Shown piece after piece: positions 26,586 through 35,145 of a DNA stretch of 64,000 nt (position 1 is its first letter; every line of letters starts with the position of its first letter). The notes below the pieces were generated by a model, which had not been told where the DNA came from, ran no database searches, and saw nothing but the letters and a program-made list of their open reading frames with translations. Made by a program: the position numbers and the translations under genes. Source of the stretch: Pandoraea norimbergensis (lineage in GTDB: Bacteria; Pseudomonadota; Gammaproteobacteria; Burkholderiales; Burkholderiaceae); assembly GCF_001465545.3 (NCBI RefSeq), contig NZ_CP013480.3, positions 5,890,001 to 5,954,000 of the forward strand, written 5' to 3'.

Positions 26586-27287
26586 CTACCAGAGATAGAA
26601 CAACGCAAAGATGAACACCCAGACGAGATCGACGAAGTGCCAGTAGAGGCCCGCGATTTCGACGAGTTGATAGTTGTCCCGCCGCTCAAGGGTGCCGTTG
26701 AGCACCTTGCGCATGACGGTGAGCAGATAGATCACGCCCGCGCTCACGTGCAGCCCGTGAAAGCCGGTGATCATAAAGAAGCACGCGCCGAACTGCGCCG
26801 CGCCCATCTTGTTGCCCCACGGGCGAATGCCTTCATGCGCGATCAGATTGGTCCACTCGAAGGCCTGCATGCCCACGAATGCAATGCCGAGATACGCCGT
26901 CGCAAGAATGCACGCCGCCGTCTTGTCGCGGTCTTTCCGATACGCGTAATTGACGGCCATCGCCATACTGCCGCTGCTGCTGATCAGCACGAAGGTCATG
27001 ATCGCGATGAGCAGCAAAGGCACCGGGTGCCCGTTCACATTCAGCGCAAAAATCTCGGCGGGGTTGGGCCACGGTGCCGTCGTGGAGATGCGCACCGTCA
27101 TGTAGCCGATGAGAAAGCTGCTGAAGACGAAGGTGTCCGAGACGAGGAAGATCCACATCATCGCCTTGCCCCACGGCACCTGAAATGCCGCGCGGTCGCC
27201 GGACCAGTCGGTCACGATGCCACGCCAGCCGCCGGGCAGATGGGCCGTGTCTGCGATTGTGTTTGAAGGGGTCGATGTCGTGTTCAC
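26586..27287 (-). CDS. ctaE: Cytochrome c oxidase subunit III
   Basis: A 233-residue haem-copper oxidase subunit III. Family segments include MMWIFLVSDTFVFSSFLIGY, GMQAFEWTNLIAHEG with the conserved E-W pair, MITGFHGLHVSAGVIYLLTV and a C-terminal EIAGLYWHFVDLVWVFIFAL. The start is a GTG at 27287 with GGAG 8 bases upstream. The frame is open for a long way further 5', but that is the shadow of the overlapping subunit I and III-like genes. It is one of two subunit-III-like proteins in this operon and the more canonical one. Confidence 0.88.
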   Translation of the reverse strand: MNTTSTPSNTIADTAHLPGGWRGIVTDWSGDRAAFQVPWGKAMMWIFLVSDTFVFSSFLIGYMTVRISTTAPWPNPAEIFALNVNGHPVPLLLIAIMTFVLISSSGSMAMAVNYAYRKDRDKTAACILATAYLGIAFVGMQAFEWTNLIAHEGIRPWGNKMGAAQFGACFFMITGFHGLHVSAGVIYLLTVMRKVLNGTLERRDNYQLVEIAGLYWHFVDLVWVFIFALFYLW

Positions 27288-27301
27288 GATGTCGCTCCGG
27301 C

Positions 27302-27925
27302 TCACTGACTGACGCCGCACAACCGCTGCGCAATCTCTGGCGTGAGATTGGCCATGGCGGCGAACAGCACGAGCCACAGCAGCAGCAAAAAGTGCCAGTA
27401 CTGCGCGGTGAGCGACAGCCGTCGCGCCCGCGTACCGTGCGACATCGCGCGCGGCATGAGCAGCGCCCATGCAACGAGTCCGCCGACGAGATGGAGCGCA
27501 TGCAGCCCCGTGAGCAGGAAGAAGAAGCTGTTGGCCGGGTTGCCCGCCACGCCATAGTGACGTGCCACGAGATCGCGCCAGACCCATAACTGCCCGATCA
27601 CGAACACTAGCGCCAGCACGCCGGCCGCCGTCCAGTCGCGGCGCGAGCGACGCAGTTCGCCGCGCTTTGCCTGCCAGACGGACGACTGCATCACGATGCA
27701 GGCCGCTGCCAGCACCCCGGTGTTCAACCACAGCATCGGGAGCGAGGGTAGCGGCCGCCAGTCGCCGAGACTCATGCGCATCACGTAGGCGACGAGCATC
27801 AGGCCAAAGAGCACGCCGATGACCCCCATCAACCACCAGATGGCAACCTGCGATGCGCGGCGGCGCGGCGGCTGTGCGATCGGCGCGCCCCCGGGCATAG
27901 GCGGCCACGACGGAACGGGTCTCAT
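27302..27925 (-). CDS. Second, divergent cytochrome c oxidase subunit III-like protein
   Basis: A 207-residue membrane protein with the C-terminal signature of subunit III (FFFLLTGLHALHLVGGLVAW and TAQYWHFLLLLWLVLFAAMA) but a shortened, basic N-terminus and no clear E-W pair in the usual place. Its ATG overlaps the subunit I stop as ATGA, so it is translated with CtaD. Paired subunit-III-like genes occur in some caa3 operons. Whether both are in the complex is unknown. Confidence 0.78.
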   Translation of the reverse strand: MRPVPSWPPMPGGAPIAQPPRRRASQVAIWWLMGVIGVLFGLMLVAYVMRMSLGDWRPLPSLPMLWLNTGVLAAACIVMQSSVWQAKRGELRRSRRDWTAAGVLALVFVIGQLWVWRDLVARHYGVAGNPANSFFFLLTGLHALHLVGGLVAWALLMPRAMSHGTRARRLSLTAQYWHFLLLLWLVLFAAMANLTPEIAQRLCGVSQ

Positions 27926-29751
27926 GATGCGGCTCCTTTCGGGCTGTCCGGCGAAGGGGGTGTGGGCGGCACGGAGGGTGACGATGGTCCGTGCGATGGC
28001 AACGCATCGCGATCGACCATCGTGGCGGGCCGTCGCGGATCGGGGGCGAGATTTTGTGCGACGAAGTCGTCGATGTCGCCCGGCACGCTGTACTCATAGG
28101 GCCAGCGATAGGCCACGGGCAGCGTCGGCCCCCAGTTGCCGTGCACCGGCGGCACGTTGGGCGTCTGCCATTCGAGCGACGCCGCCCGCCACGTATTCGC
28201 ACCCGCCGGTTTGCCGTGCCGCAGACTCCACGCGAGATTGAACAGGAAAAGTAATTGCCCGAGCGCAACGATGAACGCGGCCACCGAGATGTAGGTGTTC
28301 ATCGTGTGGGCCGACTGCGGAATGAAGCTGTACCCCTGAAACTCGTAATAGCGTCGCGGCATGCCGAGAATGCCGAGGTAATGCATCGGGAAGAAGATCG
28401 CGTAGGTGCCCAGGAACGTGATCCAGAAATGCCACTGTCCGAGACGATCGTTCAGGCGTCTGCCGCTCACCAGCGGATACCAGTGATAGATGCCGCCGAA
28501 GACCACCAGCAGCGGTGCGACCCCCATCACCATGTGAAAGTGCGCGACCACGAAGTACGTGTTCGAGAGCGGCATGTCCACGCTCACGTTGCCGAGAAAC
28601 AATCCCGTCAGGCCGCCGATCACGAACGTGCTGATGAAACCGATGGCGAACAGCATCGGCACGCTCAGATGAATGTCGCCGCGCCAGAGCGTGAGCACCC
28701 AGTTGTAGACCTTGATGGCCGTGGGGATGGCGATGATGAGCGTGGTCGTGGCGAAGAAGAAGCCGAAGTACGGATTCATGCCGCTGATGAACATGTGGTG
28801 CGCCCACACCACGAACGACAGCACGCCGATGGCAAGAATCGCCCAGACCATCATGCGGTAGCCGAAGATGTTTTTGCGCGCATGCACGCTGATGAGATCG
28901 GAGACGATGCCGAACGCCGGCAGCGCAACGATGTAGACCTCCGGGTGACCGAAGAACCAGAACAGATGCTGGAACAGCAACGGGCTGCCGCCGCGATAGT
29001 CGAGCGTCTGCCCGAGCGAGACGATGGCGGGCATGAAGAAGCTGGTATGCAGCGTCTTGTCGAGCAGCATCATCACGCCCGAGACAAACAGCGCGGGGAA
29101 CGCGAGCAGCGCCAGCACGGTCGCCATCACGATGCCCCAGACGGTGAGCGGCATGCGCAGCAGCGTCATGCCTTCTGTGCGCGCCTGCAAGACCGTGGTG
29201 ACGTAGTTCAGGCCGCCCATCGTCGCCGCCACGATGAAGATCAGCAGCGAGACCAGCATCAGCACGATGCCCCACTCGGTGCCCGGCGTGCCGGGCAGGA
29301 TGGCCTGTGGCGGGTAGAGCGTCCAGCCGGCACCCGTGGGCCCGCCCGGTACGAAGAAACTCGCCATCAGCACGATGACGGCCAGCAAGTAGACCCAGTA
29401 ACTGAGCATGTTCAGGAACGGGAAGACCATGTCGCGCGCGCCGACCATCAGCGGGATCAGGTAGTTGCCGAAGCCGCCTAGAAACAGCGCGGTGAGCAGG
29501 TAGATCACCATGATCATGCCGTGCATCGTCACGTACTGGTAATAGTGACTGGCGTCGATGAACGAGAACTTGCCGGGGAAGCCCAGTTGCAGACGCATCA
29601 GGTTGGAGAGCACGAGACCGACCAGACCGACGGCAATCGCCGTGAGTGCGTACTGCACCGCAATGACTTTGTGGTCCTGACTCCAGACGTACTTCGTCCA
29701 GAAGCTTTGCGGGCCGTCGTGGTCGCCGTGTGCGGATTTTCCGTAAGCCAT
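27922..29751 (-). CDS. ctaD: Cytochrome c oxidase subunit I (caa3-type haem-copper oxidase)
   Basis: A 609-residue catalytic subunit with 12 or more helices. Haem and copper ligand regions are clear: YVTMHGMIMVIYLLTALFLG (low-spin haem His), FGHPEVYIVALPAFGIVSDL (CuB His cross-linked to Tyr, with the Glu of A-type oxidases), VVWAHHMFISGMNPYF (CuB His pair) and YFVVAHFHMVMGVAPL (haem ligands). The Glu in HPEVY places it in the A1 subfamily. It reduces oxygen to water with proton pumping. The C-terminal 60 residues are a Pro/Ser-rich tail. It lies 53 bases downstream of subunit II. Confidence 0.94.
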   Translation of the reverse strand: MAYGKSAHGDHDGPQSFWTKYVWSQDHKVIAVQYALTAIAVGLVGLVLSNLMRLQLGFPGKFSFIDASHYYQYVTMHGMIMVIYLLTALFLGGFGNYLIPLMVGARDMVFPFLNMLSYWVYLLAVIVLMASFFVPGGPTGAGWTLYPPQAILPGTPGTEWGIVLMLVSLLIFIVAATMGGLNYVTTVLQARTEGMTLLRMPLTVWGIVMATVLALLAFPALFVSGVMMLLDKTLHTSFFMPAIVSLGQTLDYRGGSPLLFQHLFWFFGHPEVYIVALPAFGIVSDLISVHARKNIFGYRMMVWAILAIGVLSFVVWAHHMFISGMNPYFGFFFATTTLIIAIPTAIKVYNWVLTLWRGDIHLSVPMLFAIGFISTFVIGGLTGLFLGNVSVDMPLSNTYFVVAHFHMVMGVAPLLVVFGGIYHWYPLVSGRRLNDRLGQWHFWITFLGTYAIFFPMHYLGILGMPRRYYEFQGYSFIPQSAHTMNTYISVAAFIVALGQLLFLFNLAWSLRHGKPAGANTWRAASLEWQTPNVPPVHGNWGPTLPVAYRWPYEYSVPGDIDDFVAQNLAPDPRRPATMVDRDALPSHGPSSPSVPPTPPSPDSPKGAAS

Positions 29752-29804
29752 GAAGTCTCTCCTCCTTCACGTCTGTCTTGTCTGTTTTATCTGTCTTGTT
29801 CGTT

Positions 29805-31241
29805 CTATTGCGGTCTGGTCTGCGGCGGAACCATCGACGGCACGCGCGGCGGTGATACCCCGCCCGACGGAGCCGAGGGTGCATTTCCCGGTGGTGGCGG
29901 GATGGCCAAGGGTGGAATCGGTGTGGCCAGCGGCGGTGGTCCCGACCGGGTCGGCGCGCTGGGGGCGCTATAGCCAGACGATGAAGACGACGCCGCCTCA
30001 GGGGATAACGGTGCCATGGGCGCGGGCGAGCGCGGCGTAGCCAGCGAGTTCTGGGCGAGTTGCAGTGTATCGACGCGCGCCGTCGGCGCGGCGGGGGCAA
30101 CAGTCGGTGCAGGTGTTGCAGGCGTCGTTGATGCCCCGCCCGGGGCAAGTGTCTTGATGTAGGCGATCAGTGCGGCGAGATCGGCATCGCTCACGTCGAG
30201 TTGCGGCATGATCGGCGCGAAGCCTTTGGGCACGCGCGCGGTCGGGTTTCGAATGAACGTAGCGAGATAAGCGTCGTCGACCATGGCCGAGCTGCCATCC
30301 TGAAACGTCTCGGTCTTGCCATACAGGCCGTGCCACGTCGGTCCGACGCCCGCTGCGCCATCGACCGAATGGCACACGGCGCAGCCCTTCGCCTGTGCAA
30401 GCAGTTTGCCCTTGGCCGCGAGTGGGTCCATCGCGCTGGCCCCGGCATGCTGTGCTTGCAGTGCAGCAAATGTCGGCAGTTTGGCGACCCACGCGTCGTA
30501 GGCGGGGCGGTCGTCCACCACGACGACGCCGCGCATGTTCGAATGGCCGACACCGCAAAGCTGAGCGCAGAGAATGTCGAAACGCCCGGTTTGCGTGGGG
30601 GTGAGCCACATTTGCGTGACCATGCCCGGCACCATGTTCATCCGCGTGCGGAATGGTGGGACGTAGAAATCGTGCAGGACGTCTTTGGCGCGCAGCAGCA
30701 ATTTGACCGGCACGCCGACGAGCAGATGAAGCTCGGGGGCATCGACGATGCGATTGTCCTGATTGGCGGGATCCTTGGGATTCAGGCCGAGCGGGTTATC
30801 GGCGGTGACATAGGCAGGATCGGAGCTGCCGAGGCGCCCATCCGGTCCCGGCAGTCGAAACCGCCACTGCCACTGCTGGCCGACGACTTCCACCACCATG
30901 GCGTTCGTCGGCGGGTTGATGAGCTTGGCATAGACGAGCAGACCCGGGGCAAGCATCGCCACGATGCCGACGGTCGTGATACCGATGAGCCAGGCTTCAA
31001 GACGGCGGTTGTGGGGCTCGTAGGCGGCACGGTGGCCGTCGCGATGGCGATAGCGGAAGACCGCCCATGCCACGAAGAGATTGATGACGACAAAGGCCAC
31101 GCCGGTGATCACCAGCGTGATGGTGAGGGTGTCGTCCATCTGGCGCCAGTTCGACGCCAGCGGGGTCAGCCACCACGGACTCCAGAAATGAAACGCGAGC
31201 GCGGCGACGACAATGACGATCAGCAGGATCGGGAGGGCCAT
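29805..31241 (-). CDS. ctaC: Cytochrome c oxidase subunit II with fused cytochrome c domain
   Basis: A 478-residue subunit of the caa3 class. Two N-terminal helices (LTITLVITGVAFVVINLFVA and WLIGITTVGIVAMLAPGLLV) are followed by the cupredoxin domain with VVGQQWQWRF and the CuA site CAQLCGVGHSNM (about residues 225-236). A cytochrome c domain with CAVCH (about 287-291) and a Met-containing FAPIMPQL comes next. After about residue 367 comes a 110-residue Pro/Ala/Ser tail, unusual for this family. The ATG at 31241 is used; the frame also has a TTG at 31259 without a binding site. It is first in the oxidase operon. Confidence 0.9.
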   Translation of the reverse strand: MALPILLIVIVVAALAFHFWSPWWLTPLASNWRQMDDTLTITLVITGVAFVVINLFVAWAVFRYRHRDGHRAAYEPHNRRLEAWLIGITTVGIVAMLAPGLLVYAKLINPPTNAMVVEVVGQQWQWRFRLPGPDGRLGSSDPAYVTADNPLGLNPKDPANQDNRIVDAPELHLLVGVPVKLLLRAKDVLHDFYVPPFRTRMNMVPGMVTQMWLTPTQTGRFDILCAQLCGVGHSNMRGVVVVDDRPAYDAWVAKLPTFAALQAQHAGASAMDPLAAKGKLLAQAKGCAVCHSVDGAAGVGPTWHGLYGKTETFQDGSSAMVDDAYLATFIRNPTARVPKGFAPIMPQLDVSDADLAALIAYIKTLAPGGASTTPATPAPTVAPAAPTARVDTLQLAQNSLATPRSPAPMAPLSPEAASSSSSGYSAPSAPTRSGPPPLATPIPPLAIPPPPGNAPSAPSGGVSPPRVPSMVPPQTRPQ

Positions 31242-31292
31242 GACGTTGTACCGTGGCAACTCGGCAAAGTCGTAACGATCGAGGGATTCTCA

Positions 31293-31322
31293 AGCAGCGC
31301 GGCCTTTATCCTGCGCGCTGCT
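31293..31322 (-). terminator. Strong stem-loop between polysaccharide locus and oxidase operon
   Basis: A perfect 9-bp stem (AGCAGCGCG at 31293-31301 with CGCGCTGCT at 31314-31322, 12-base loop) lies downstream of the last polysaccharide gene and upstream of ctaC. No U run follows on the minus strand, so an intrinsic terminator is only one reading. It could equally be part of the ctaC leader. Confidence 0.4.
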
Positions 31323-31382
31323 TTCGCGCCCCGCCTTTCAGGCTAGACGTCCTGAGCCAAGAGTCAAGGCGAGACTTCCCCG

Positions 31383-33002
31383 TCATTGCGGCCAGATGAC
31401 AATGCCGTCCTTGCATGTCGCCAGTGGCGGACCGTGCATGCCCACCGAGTAGCAGTCCTCTGGATTAATGTCCGTCCAAGCCGTGGTCGCCAGCGTTGCG
31501 TATGCGCCACGGGACATTTCGTCGAGCTGGATCGCCAGCGACTTATCGAGAGAACCCTCCGCGTATCGAGGCGGGTCCATCTCGTGCGTGAGCACTGCGA
31601 TCGGGTTGTCGATACCGGCCGCACGCGCGAAGCGATACACCGCCACGACGGGCTCGATGTCCCAAACGGTGAATACGTTTATGACCAGCGCAGTCTTTGG
31701 ATGCGCCCGCAGGGCGGCCTCCATGCGAATCAGACTCGCCTCGAAACGCTGCGTATCTGTCACGGTGCGAGTGGCGGCCTGGCGATTGGCATCAAAGTGC
31801 TCGCGTGCGTTCGACAGAAACACCAGGGATAGTGCCGTCGTCGTCAGGCCAACTGCCACAGAACGCCATCCCCCTCGCGGCACGCCACGGCGTACAAGGT
31901 CGATAACCAACGCCGCTCCGAGCAAAAGCATCAGATGACCGGCCAGCACACCAGGGAAAAGATAGCGCCCTTGCAAATTTTTCCCGTCTGGCCAAGCCGC
32001 TGTGTAAAAAACTACCTGCGCCGCGTAAATGGCCAGTACGGCCACCCCAACGAACAGGAAGCGCCGCCACGCGAGATAGGGAGGTGCATTTCCGTCCACA
32101 TCCCCCAACGGCCGTCCGGCCCGATCGCGCGTGAGCCAGCAGGCCACGGCCGCCACCAACAACGCCGCCAGCCAGAGCTGGATCACGGGCCGCTGCAACA
32201 GTGACAGAATGACGGCGGCACGTCCCTGTACCGATGCGTCGTTGTTATAAATATCCGTTCCGGTACGCGCGATCCGCAAACCGACCGTCACACCGATCCA
32301 GATCATGAATGCGAGCGTGCCTGCCATCACCGCACGGGCAGCGGGCGTCACCCGCACTCGCCGTGTCACCAGCAACCAGAGCGGCACAATGCCAAGCAGC
32401 AGCATGTTTTCCTTGCTGCCGCTGGCTATCATGGCGCCTGCCGCGAGTCCACAGGCCCGGCCCAACGTCAGCGTCTCTCGGCGGGTCCGCCCCCAGGCCA
32501 ATGCCATCAGGCACACGCCCAACACGACATAGGTCTCAGCCGGTCCGGCCCGCGCGAAGATGTCGCTCCAGTACGGTGCGGACATTGCAAAAATCACGAA
32601 TGCCGCTGTCAGCCATACGCCAGCGACCGGCAGACAGAAGTACACCAGCGTGACTGCCAGCAACAACGCGATACCGATACGCGCGGCATACCAAAGGGCA
32701 GCACTTTTGCCCCACACGACCGCTTCCATCGCCCGCAACGTGAAGTAGGCGGGGCGAAAGCGCGCGATTGTGGCGTCCGATGCCAGTTCGGTGTGGGCGA
32801 GTGTGTCGCCAAGCCGCGAAGGGTCAAGCCGCGCGTGGTTGCCAATCATCCACATGATCTCGTGATCGTCGATGGCGCCCCACTTCGCGTGTATCAGCCC
32901 GCCCCACATGAACCAGGTGTACGCGATGACCACGGCATAACAGAGTCCGATCAGCCATCCGGCAGTATCCCGGCCACGGTCACCGGGATGCGTGCCGATC
33001 AT
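31383..33002 (-). CDS. Polytopic GT-C-type glycosyltransferase candidate (Gtr/ArnT-like)
   Basis: A 539-residue membrane protein with about ten hydrophobic helices and a C-terminal soluble region (about 400-539). The first periplasmic loop contains an acidic IDDHEIMWM motif, where GT-C enzymes that use polyprenyl-phosphate sugars carry their catalytic acidic residues. The ATG at 33002 is chosen because GGAG lies 6 bases upstream and it overlaps the methyltransferase stop as ATGA. With the polyprenyl-phosphate glycosyltransferase and four-helix protein upstream it forms a Gtr-like cassette. It probably adds a side-branch sugar to the polysaccharide. Family assignment is structural, not by a named homologue. 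Confidence 0.6.
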   Translation of the reverse strand: MIGTHPGDRGRDTAGWLIGLCYAVVIAYTWFMWGGLIHAKWGAIDDHEIMWMIGNHARLDPSRLGDTLAHTELASDATIARFRPAYFTLRAMEAVVWGKSAALWYAARIGIALLLAVTLVYFCLPVAGVWLTAAFVIFAMSAPYWSDIFARAGPAETYVVLGVCLMALAWGRTRRETLTLGRACGLAAGAMIASGSKENMLLLGIVPLWLLVTRRVRVTPAARAVMAGTLAFMIWIGVTVGLRIARTGTDIYNNDASVQGRAAVILSLLQRPVIQLWLAALLVAAVACWLTRDRAGRPLGDVDGNAPPYLAWRRFLFVGVAVLAIYAAQVVFYTAAWPDGKNLQGRYLFPGVLAGHLMLLLGAALVIDLVRRGVPRGGWRSVAVGLTTTALSLVFLSNAREHFDANRQAATRTVTDTQRFEASLIRMEAALRAHPKTALVINVFTVWDIEPVVAVYRFARAAGIDNPIAVLTHEMDPPRYAEGSLDKSLAIQLDEMSRGAYATLATTAWTDINPEDCYSVGMHGPPLATCKDGIVIWPQ

Positions 33003-33775
33003 GGCTTTCTCCACAGCGTGATCGTGGCGAAGGACAACGTTCTACCCAGCCAGCCGCGCCAGAACAGCCGGTCAATGGCAAAGGCGCTGCGCACAGCGCG
33101 AGGGCCCCCGCGATTGAGCAGCGGAAAGGCATCGGGATTGTAGTAAAGCACGTAGGCGAGCAGCCCCGGATATACCTGGTCGACCCGCATCATCTGCTGT
33201 TGGGTAAACATCGCATCCAACGCAGGAAGATCGAAACCCTGTTCGGTCTCGTTGTCGAACAGCGCATTCTTCTCGTAGATGCGCTGGCGCACTTTACGCG
33301 TGAGCCAAGTGTTCTGCGTAGGCTCGAAGGTAAGGAAATGCCCCCCCGGTTTGAGCGCTGCGCACAAGCGCGCCACCACGTCGGCGCTGCGATCGAACAC
33401 ATGATGCAGGCCACCGATCAGAATGATGAAGTCGAACGTCTGCCCCTCGGCATCGAACTGTGTGGCGTCCTGCCACTCGATACGCTGGCCGGGATGCAGC
33501 GACCGGGCGTGCTCGACCATGTTCTCGCTGTAGTCGAACCCTAGATAGACCACGTCTTCCTGAACGAACTTACGCACAATCTGCAGCCCTTCGGCCATAC
33601 CGCACATCGGCTCGAGCAGTGCTGTGCCCGGGCGTAACAAGCCCGCTTTATCCGAAAAAAAATGTCGCCAGATGAGATCCTTGAGCAACAGGTGATTCTC
33701 GTGCCGTCTGGCTGACCAGTACTTCTCGGAAATGCTGTTGAAATGTTCGCGCTGCCGATCGATGTCGTTGCTCAT
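32999..33775 (-). CDS. Class I SAM-dependent methyltransferase
   Basis: A 258-residue methyltransferase. The SAM-binding first motif is ALLEPMCGMAEGLQIV, followed by YLGFDYSENMVEHAR (ribose-binding acidic strand), EWQDATQFDAEGQTFDFIIL and GGLHHVFDR. The C-terminal half is variable and ends with an aromatic-rich segment. It overlaps both neighbours by ATGA. Its position between the four-helix protein and the GT-C enzyme suggests O-methylation of a sugar in the side branch or of the glycan end. The acceptor is unknown. Confidence 0.82.
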   Translation of the reverse strand: MSNDIDRQREHFNSISEKYWSARRHENHLLLKDLIWRHFFSDKAGLLRPGTALLEPMCGMAEGLQIVRKFVQEDVVYLGFDYSENMVEHARSLHPGQRIEWQDATQFDAEGQTFDFIILIGGLHHVFDRSADVVARLCAALKPGGHFLTFEPTQNTWLTRKVRQRIYEKNALFDNETEQGFDLPALDAMFTQQQMMRVDQVYPGLLAYVLYYNPDAFPLLNRGGPRAVRSAFAIDRLFWRGWLGRTLSFATITLWRKP

Positions 33776-34104
33776 GACTTTCCAATATTCGCGCCGACAA
33801 AAACCATGCCGGACAGAATCAATACGATTCCCACTCCCTGCATCGCGGACAGCCGCTCATCGAGCAAGAAATAGCCTGTCAGCGTCGTGCCAAGCATGAG
33901 CATGCCTGAAGCGATAGGGAACGCGACGGACAGCGGCAGCAGACGCAGCAGGCAGATCCATATGGCCGCCCCGGCGACGTAAAGCACGCCGCCGGAAGCG
34001 AAGCGCAAACTGAACCAGCCATCTGCCGTCTTTAGCAGATACAACCCCGTGCAACTCGTCGCCGCGTAGACGAGCATGGCAAGCGGTCCAAAGAGCCACT
34101 TCAC
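33772..34104 (-). CDS. Small four-helix EamA/SMR-like membrane protein, putative lipid-sugar flippase
   Basis: A 110-residue protein with four hydrophobic helices (FGPLAMLVYAATSCTGLYLL; GVLYVAGAAIWICLLRLL; LSVAFPIASGMLMLGTTLTG; QGVGIVLILSGMVFVGANI), the size and spacing of SMR/EamA half-transporters. The start is a GTG at 34104 that overlaps the stop of the glycosyltransferase gene as GTGA. Similar proteins next to DPM-like glycosyltransferases (GtrA, ArnE/F) are thought to flip polyprenyl-phosphate sugars. That role is inferred from context. Confidence 0.7.
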   Translation of the reverse strand: MKWLFGPLAMLVYAATSCTGLYLLKTADGWFSLRFASGGVLYVAGAAIWICLLRLLPLSVAFPIASGMLMLGTTLTGYFLLDERLSAMQGVGIVLILSGMVFVGANIGKS

Positions 34105-35072
34105 TTGGCCTCCTCCTCTATCAGATAACGAGGCCTGCGCTTCACCCCGGTCAGAATCTGTGCCATGTACTCGCCGATCACGGCAGTGCACAGAATCTGC
34201 ACCCCCCCGAGGAAATAGATGGGCAGCGTCGTCGACGCCCAGCCAGGTACCACCTTGTCGAAAAACAGAGCGATCGCCAGCACATAGAGCGCCATCGCCA
34301 GGCTCATACCAAAGACCAGAAGGCCAATCACGGTAATCAGTCGCAGCGGGGCAACGCTGAACGAAGTGATGCCGGTCAAAGCCAGCTTGAGCATCTTGCC
34401 GAATGAATATTTGCTGACGCCGGCAGCACGCTCGGTCACCTCGAATTCCACGGTCGCCGTGCGGTAACCCAACTGGATACACAGCGCCCGCAGAAATACC
34501 TCCGGCTCGCCGTACTGACTCAGCGCCGCCATCGCCTTGTTGCCGAGCAGCCGATAGTCGGCATGATTCGGAATCACCCGTGCCCCCATTCGCGCCATCA
34601 ACCGATAGAAGAATGTGGCGGTCGTGCGCTTGAAGAAACCATCGGCATCGCGATTTCGCCGTACCCCATAGACAATCTCTGCCCCCTCGGCGTAGCGGGC
34701 CAAAAAATCCCGGATGGCACCCGAATCCTGTTGCAGATCGGCGTCGATCGAGATGGAAACGTCGCAATGCGGCCGTACCTGCATGAGTCCGGCCAACAGC
34801 GCGTTCTGATGCCCGAAGTTTCGCGAGAGCTTGAGTGATCGCACGCTATCGTTTTCGGTGCGCGCTGCGATCAGAATCGGCCAAGTGAGGTCGGTGGATC
34901 CGTCGTCGACGAAGTAAAGATAGCTACCTGCGGCCACCTGCCCCTGCGTTTTGAGATTGTCGAGCACTCCGGCCAGATGACGGATGGTCATAGGGAGCAC
35001 TTCCTGCTCGTTAAAACAAGGCACGACGATCGCCAGAACAGGCGACGATGTTCCCCTGAAGCGCTCAGGCAT
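34101..35072 (-). CDS. Polyprenyl-phosphate glycosyltransferase, GT2 family (GtrB/DPM1-like)
   Basis: A 323-residue enzyme with an N-terminal GT2 domain and two C-terminal helices. Motifs are AIVVPCFNEQEVLPMTI, YFVDDGSTDLTW, the SISIDADLQQDSG metal-binding DxD-type site, and VYGVRRNRDADGFFKRTTAT. The helices are LRLITVIGLLVFGMSLAMAL and TLPIYFLGGVQILCTAVIGE, as in GtrB and ArnC. It moves a sugar from a nucleotide to undecaprenyl phosphate on the cytoplasmic face. The next three genes follow with 4-bp overlaps, a tight Gtr-like cassette. Confidence 0.85.
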   Translation of the reverse strand: MPERFRGTSSPVLAIVVPCFNEQEVLPMTIRHLAGVLDNLKTQGQVAAGSYLYFVDDGSTDLTWPILIAARTENDSVRSLKLSRNFGHQNALLAGLMQVRPHCDVSISIDADLQQDSGAIRDFLARYAEGAEIVYGVRRNRDADGFFKRTTATFFYRLMARMGARVIPNHADYRLLGNKAMAALSQYGEPEVFLRALCIQLGYRTATVEFEVTERAAGVSKYSFGKMLKLALTGITSFSVAPLRLITVIGLLVFGMSLAMALYVLAIALFFDKVVPGWASTTLPIYFLGGVQILCTAVIGEYMAQILTGVKRRPRYLIEEEAK

Positions 35073-35145
35073 AGCTCTCCCTATTGATTGCGACGAAGAG
35101 GCGCATGATTACACAAAATTTTCATGACGCCCGGGAGATGCCCCT

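Noticed and set aside
28094..30148. 684-codon open frame across the oxidase genes.
   Set aside because: It lies in another frame of ctaD and ctaC, is Arg/Ala/Pro-rich, and is explained as a high-GC shadow of recognised subunits.
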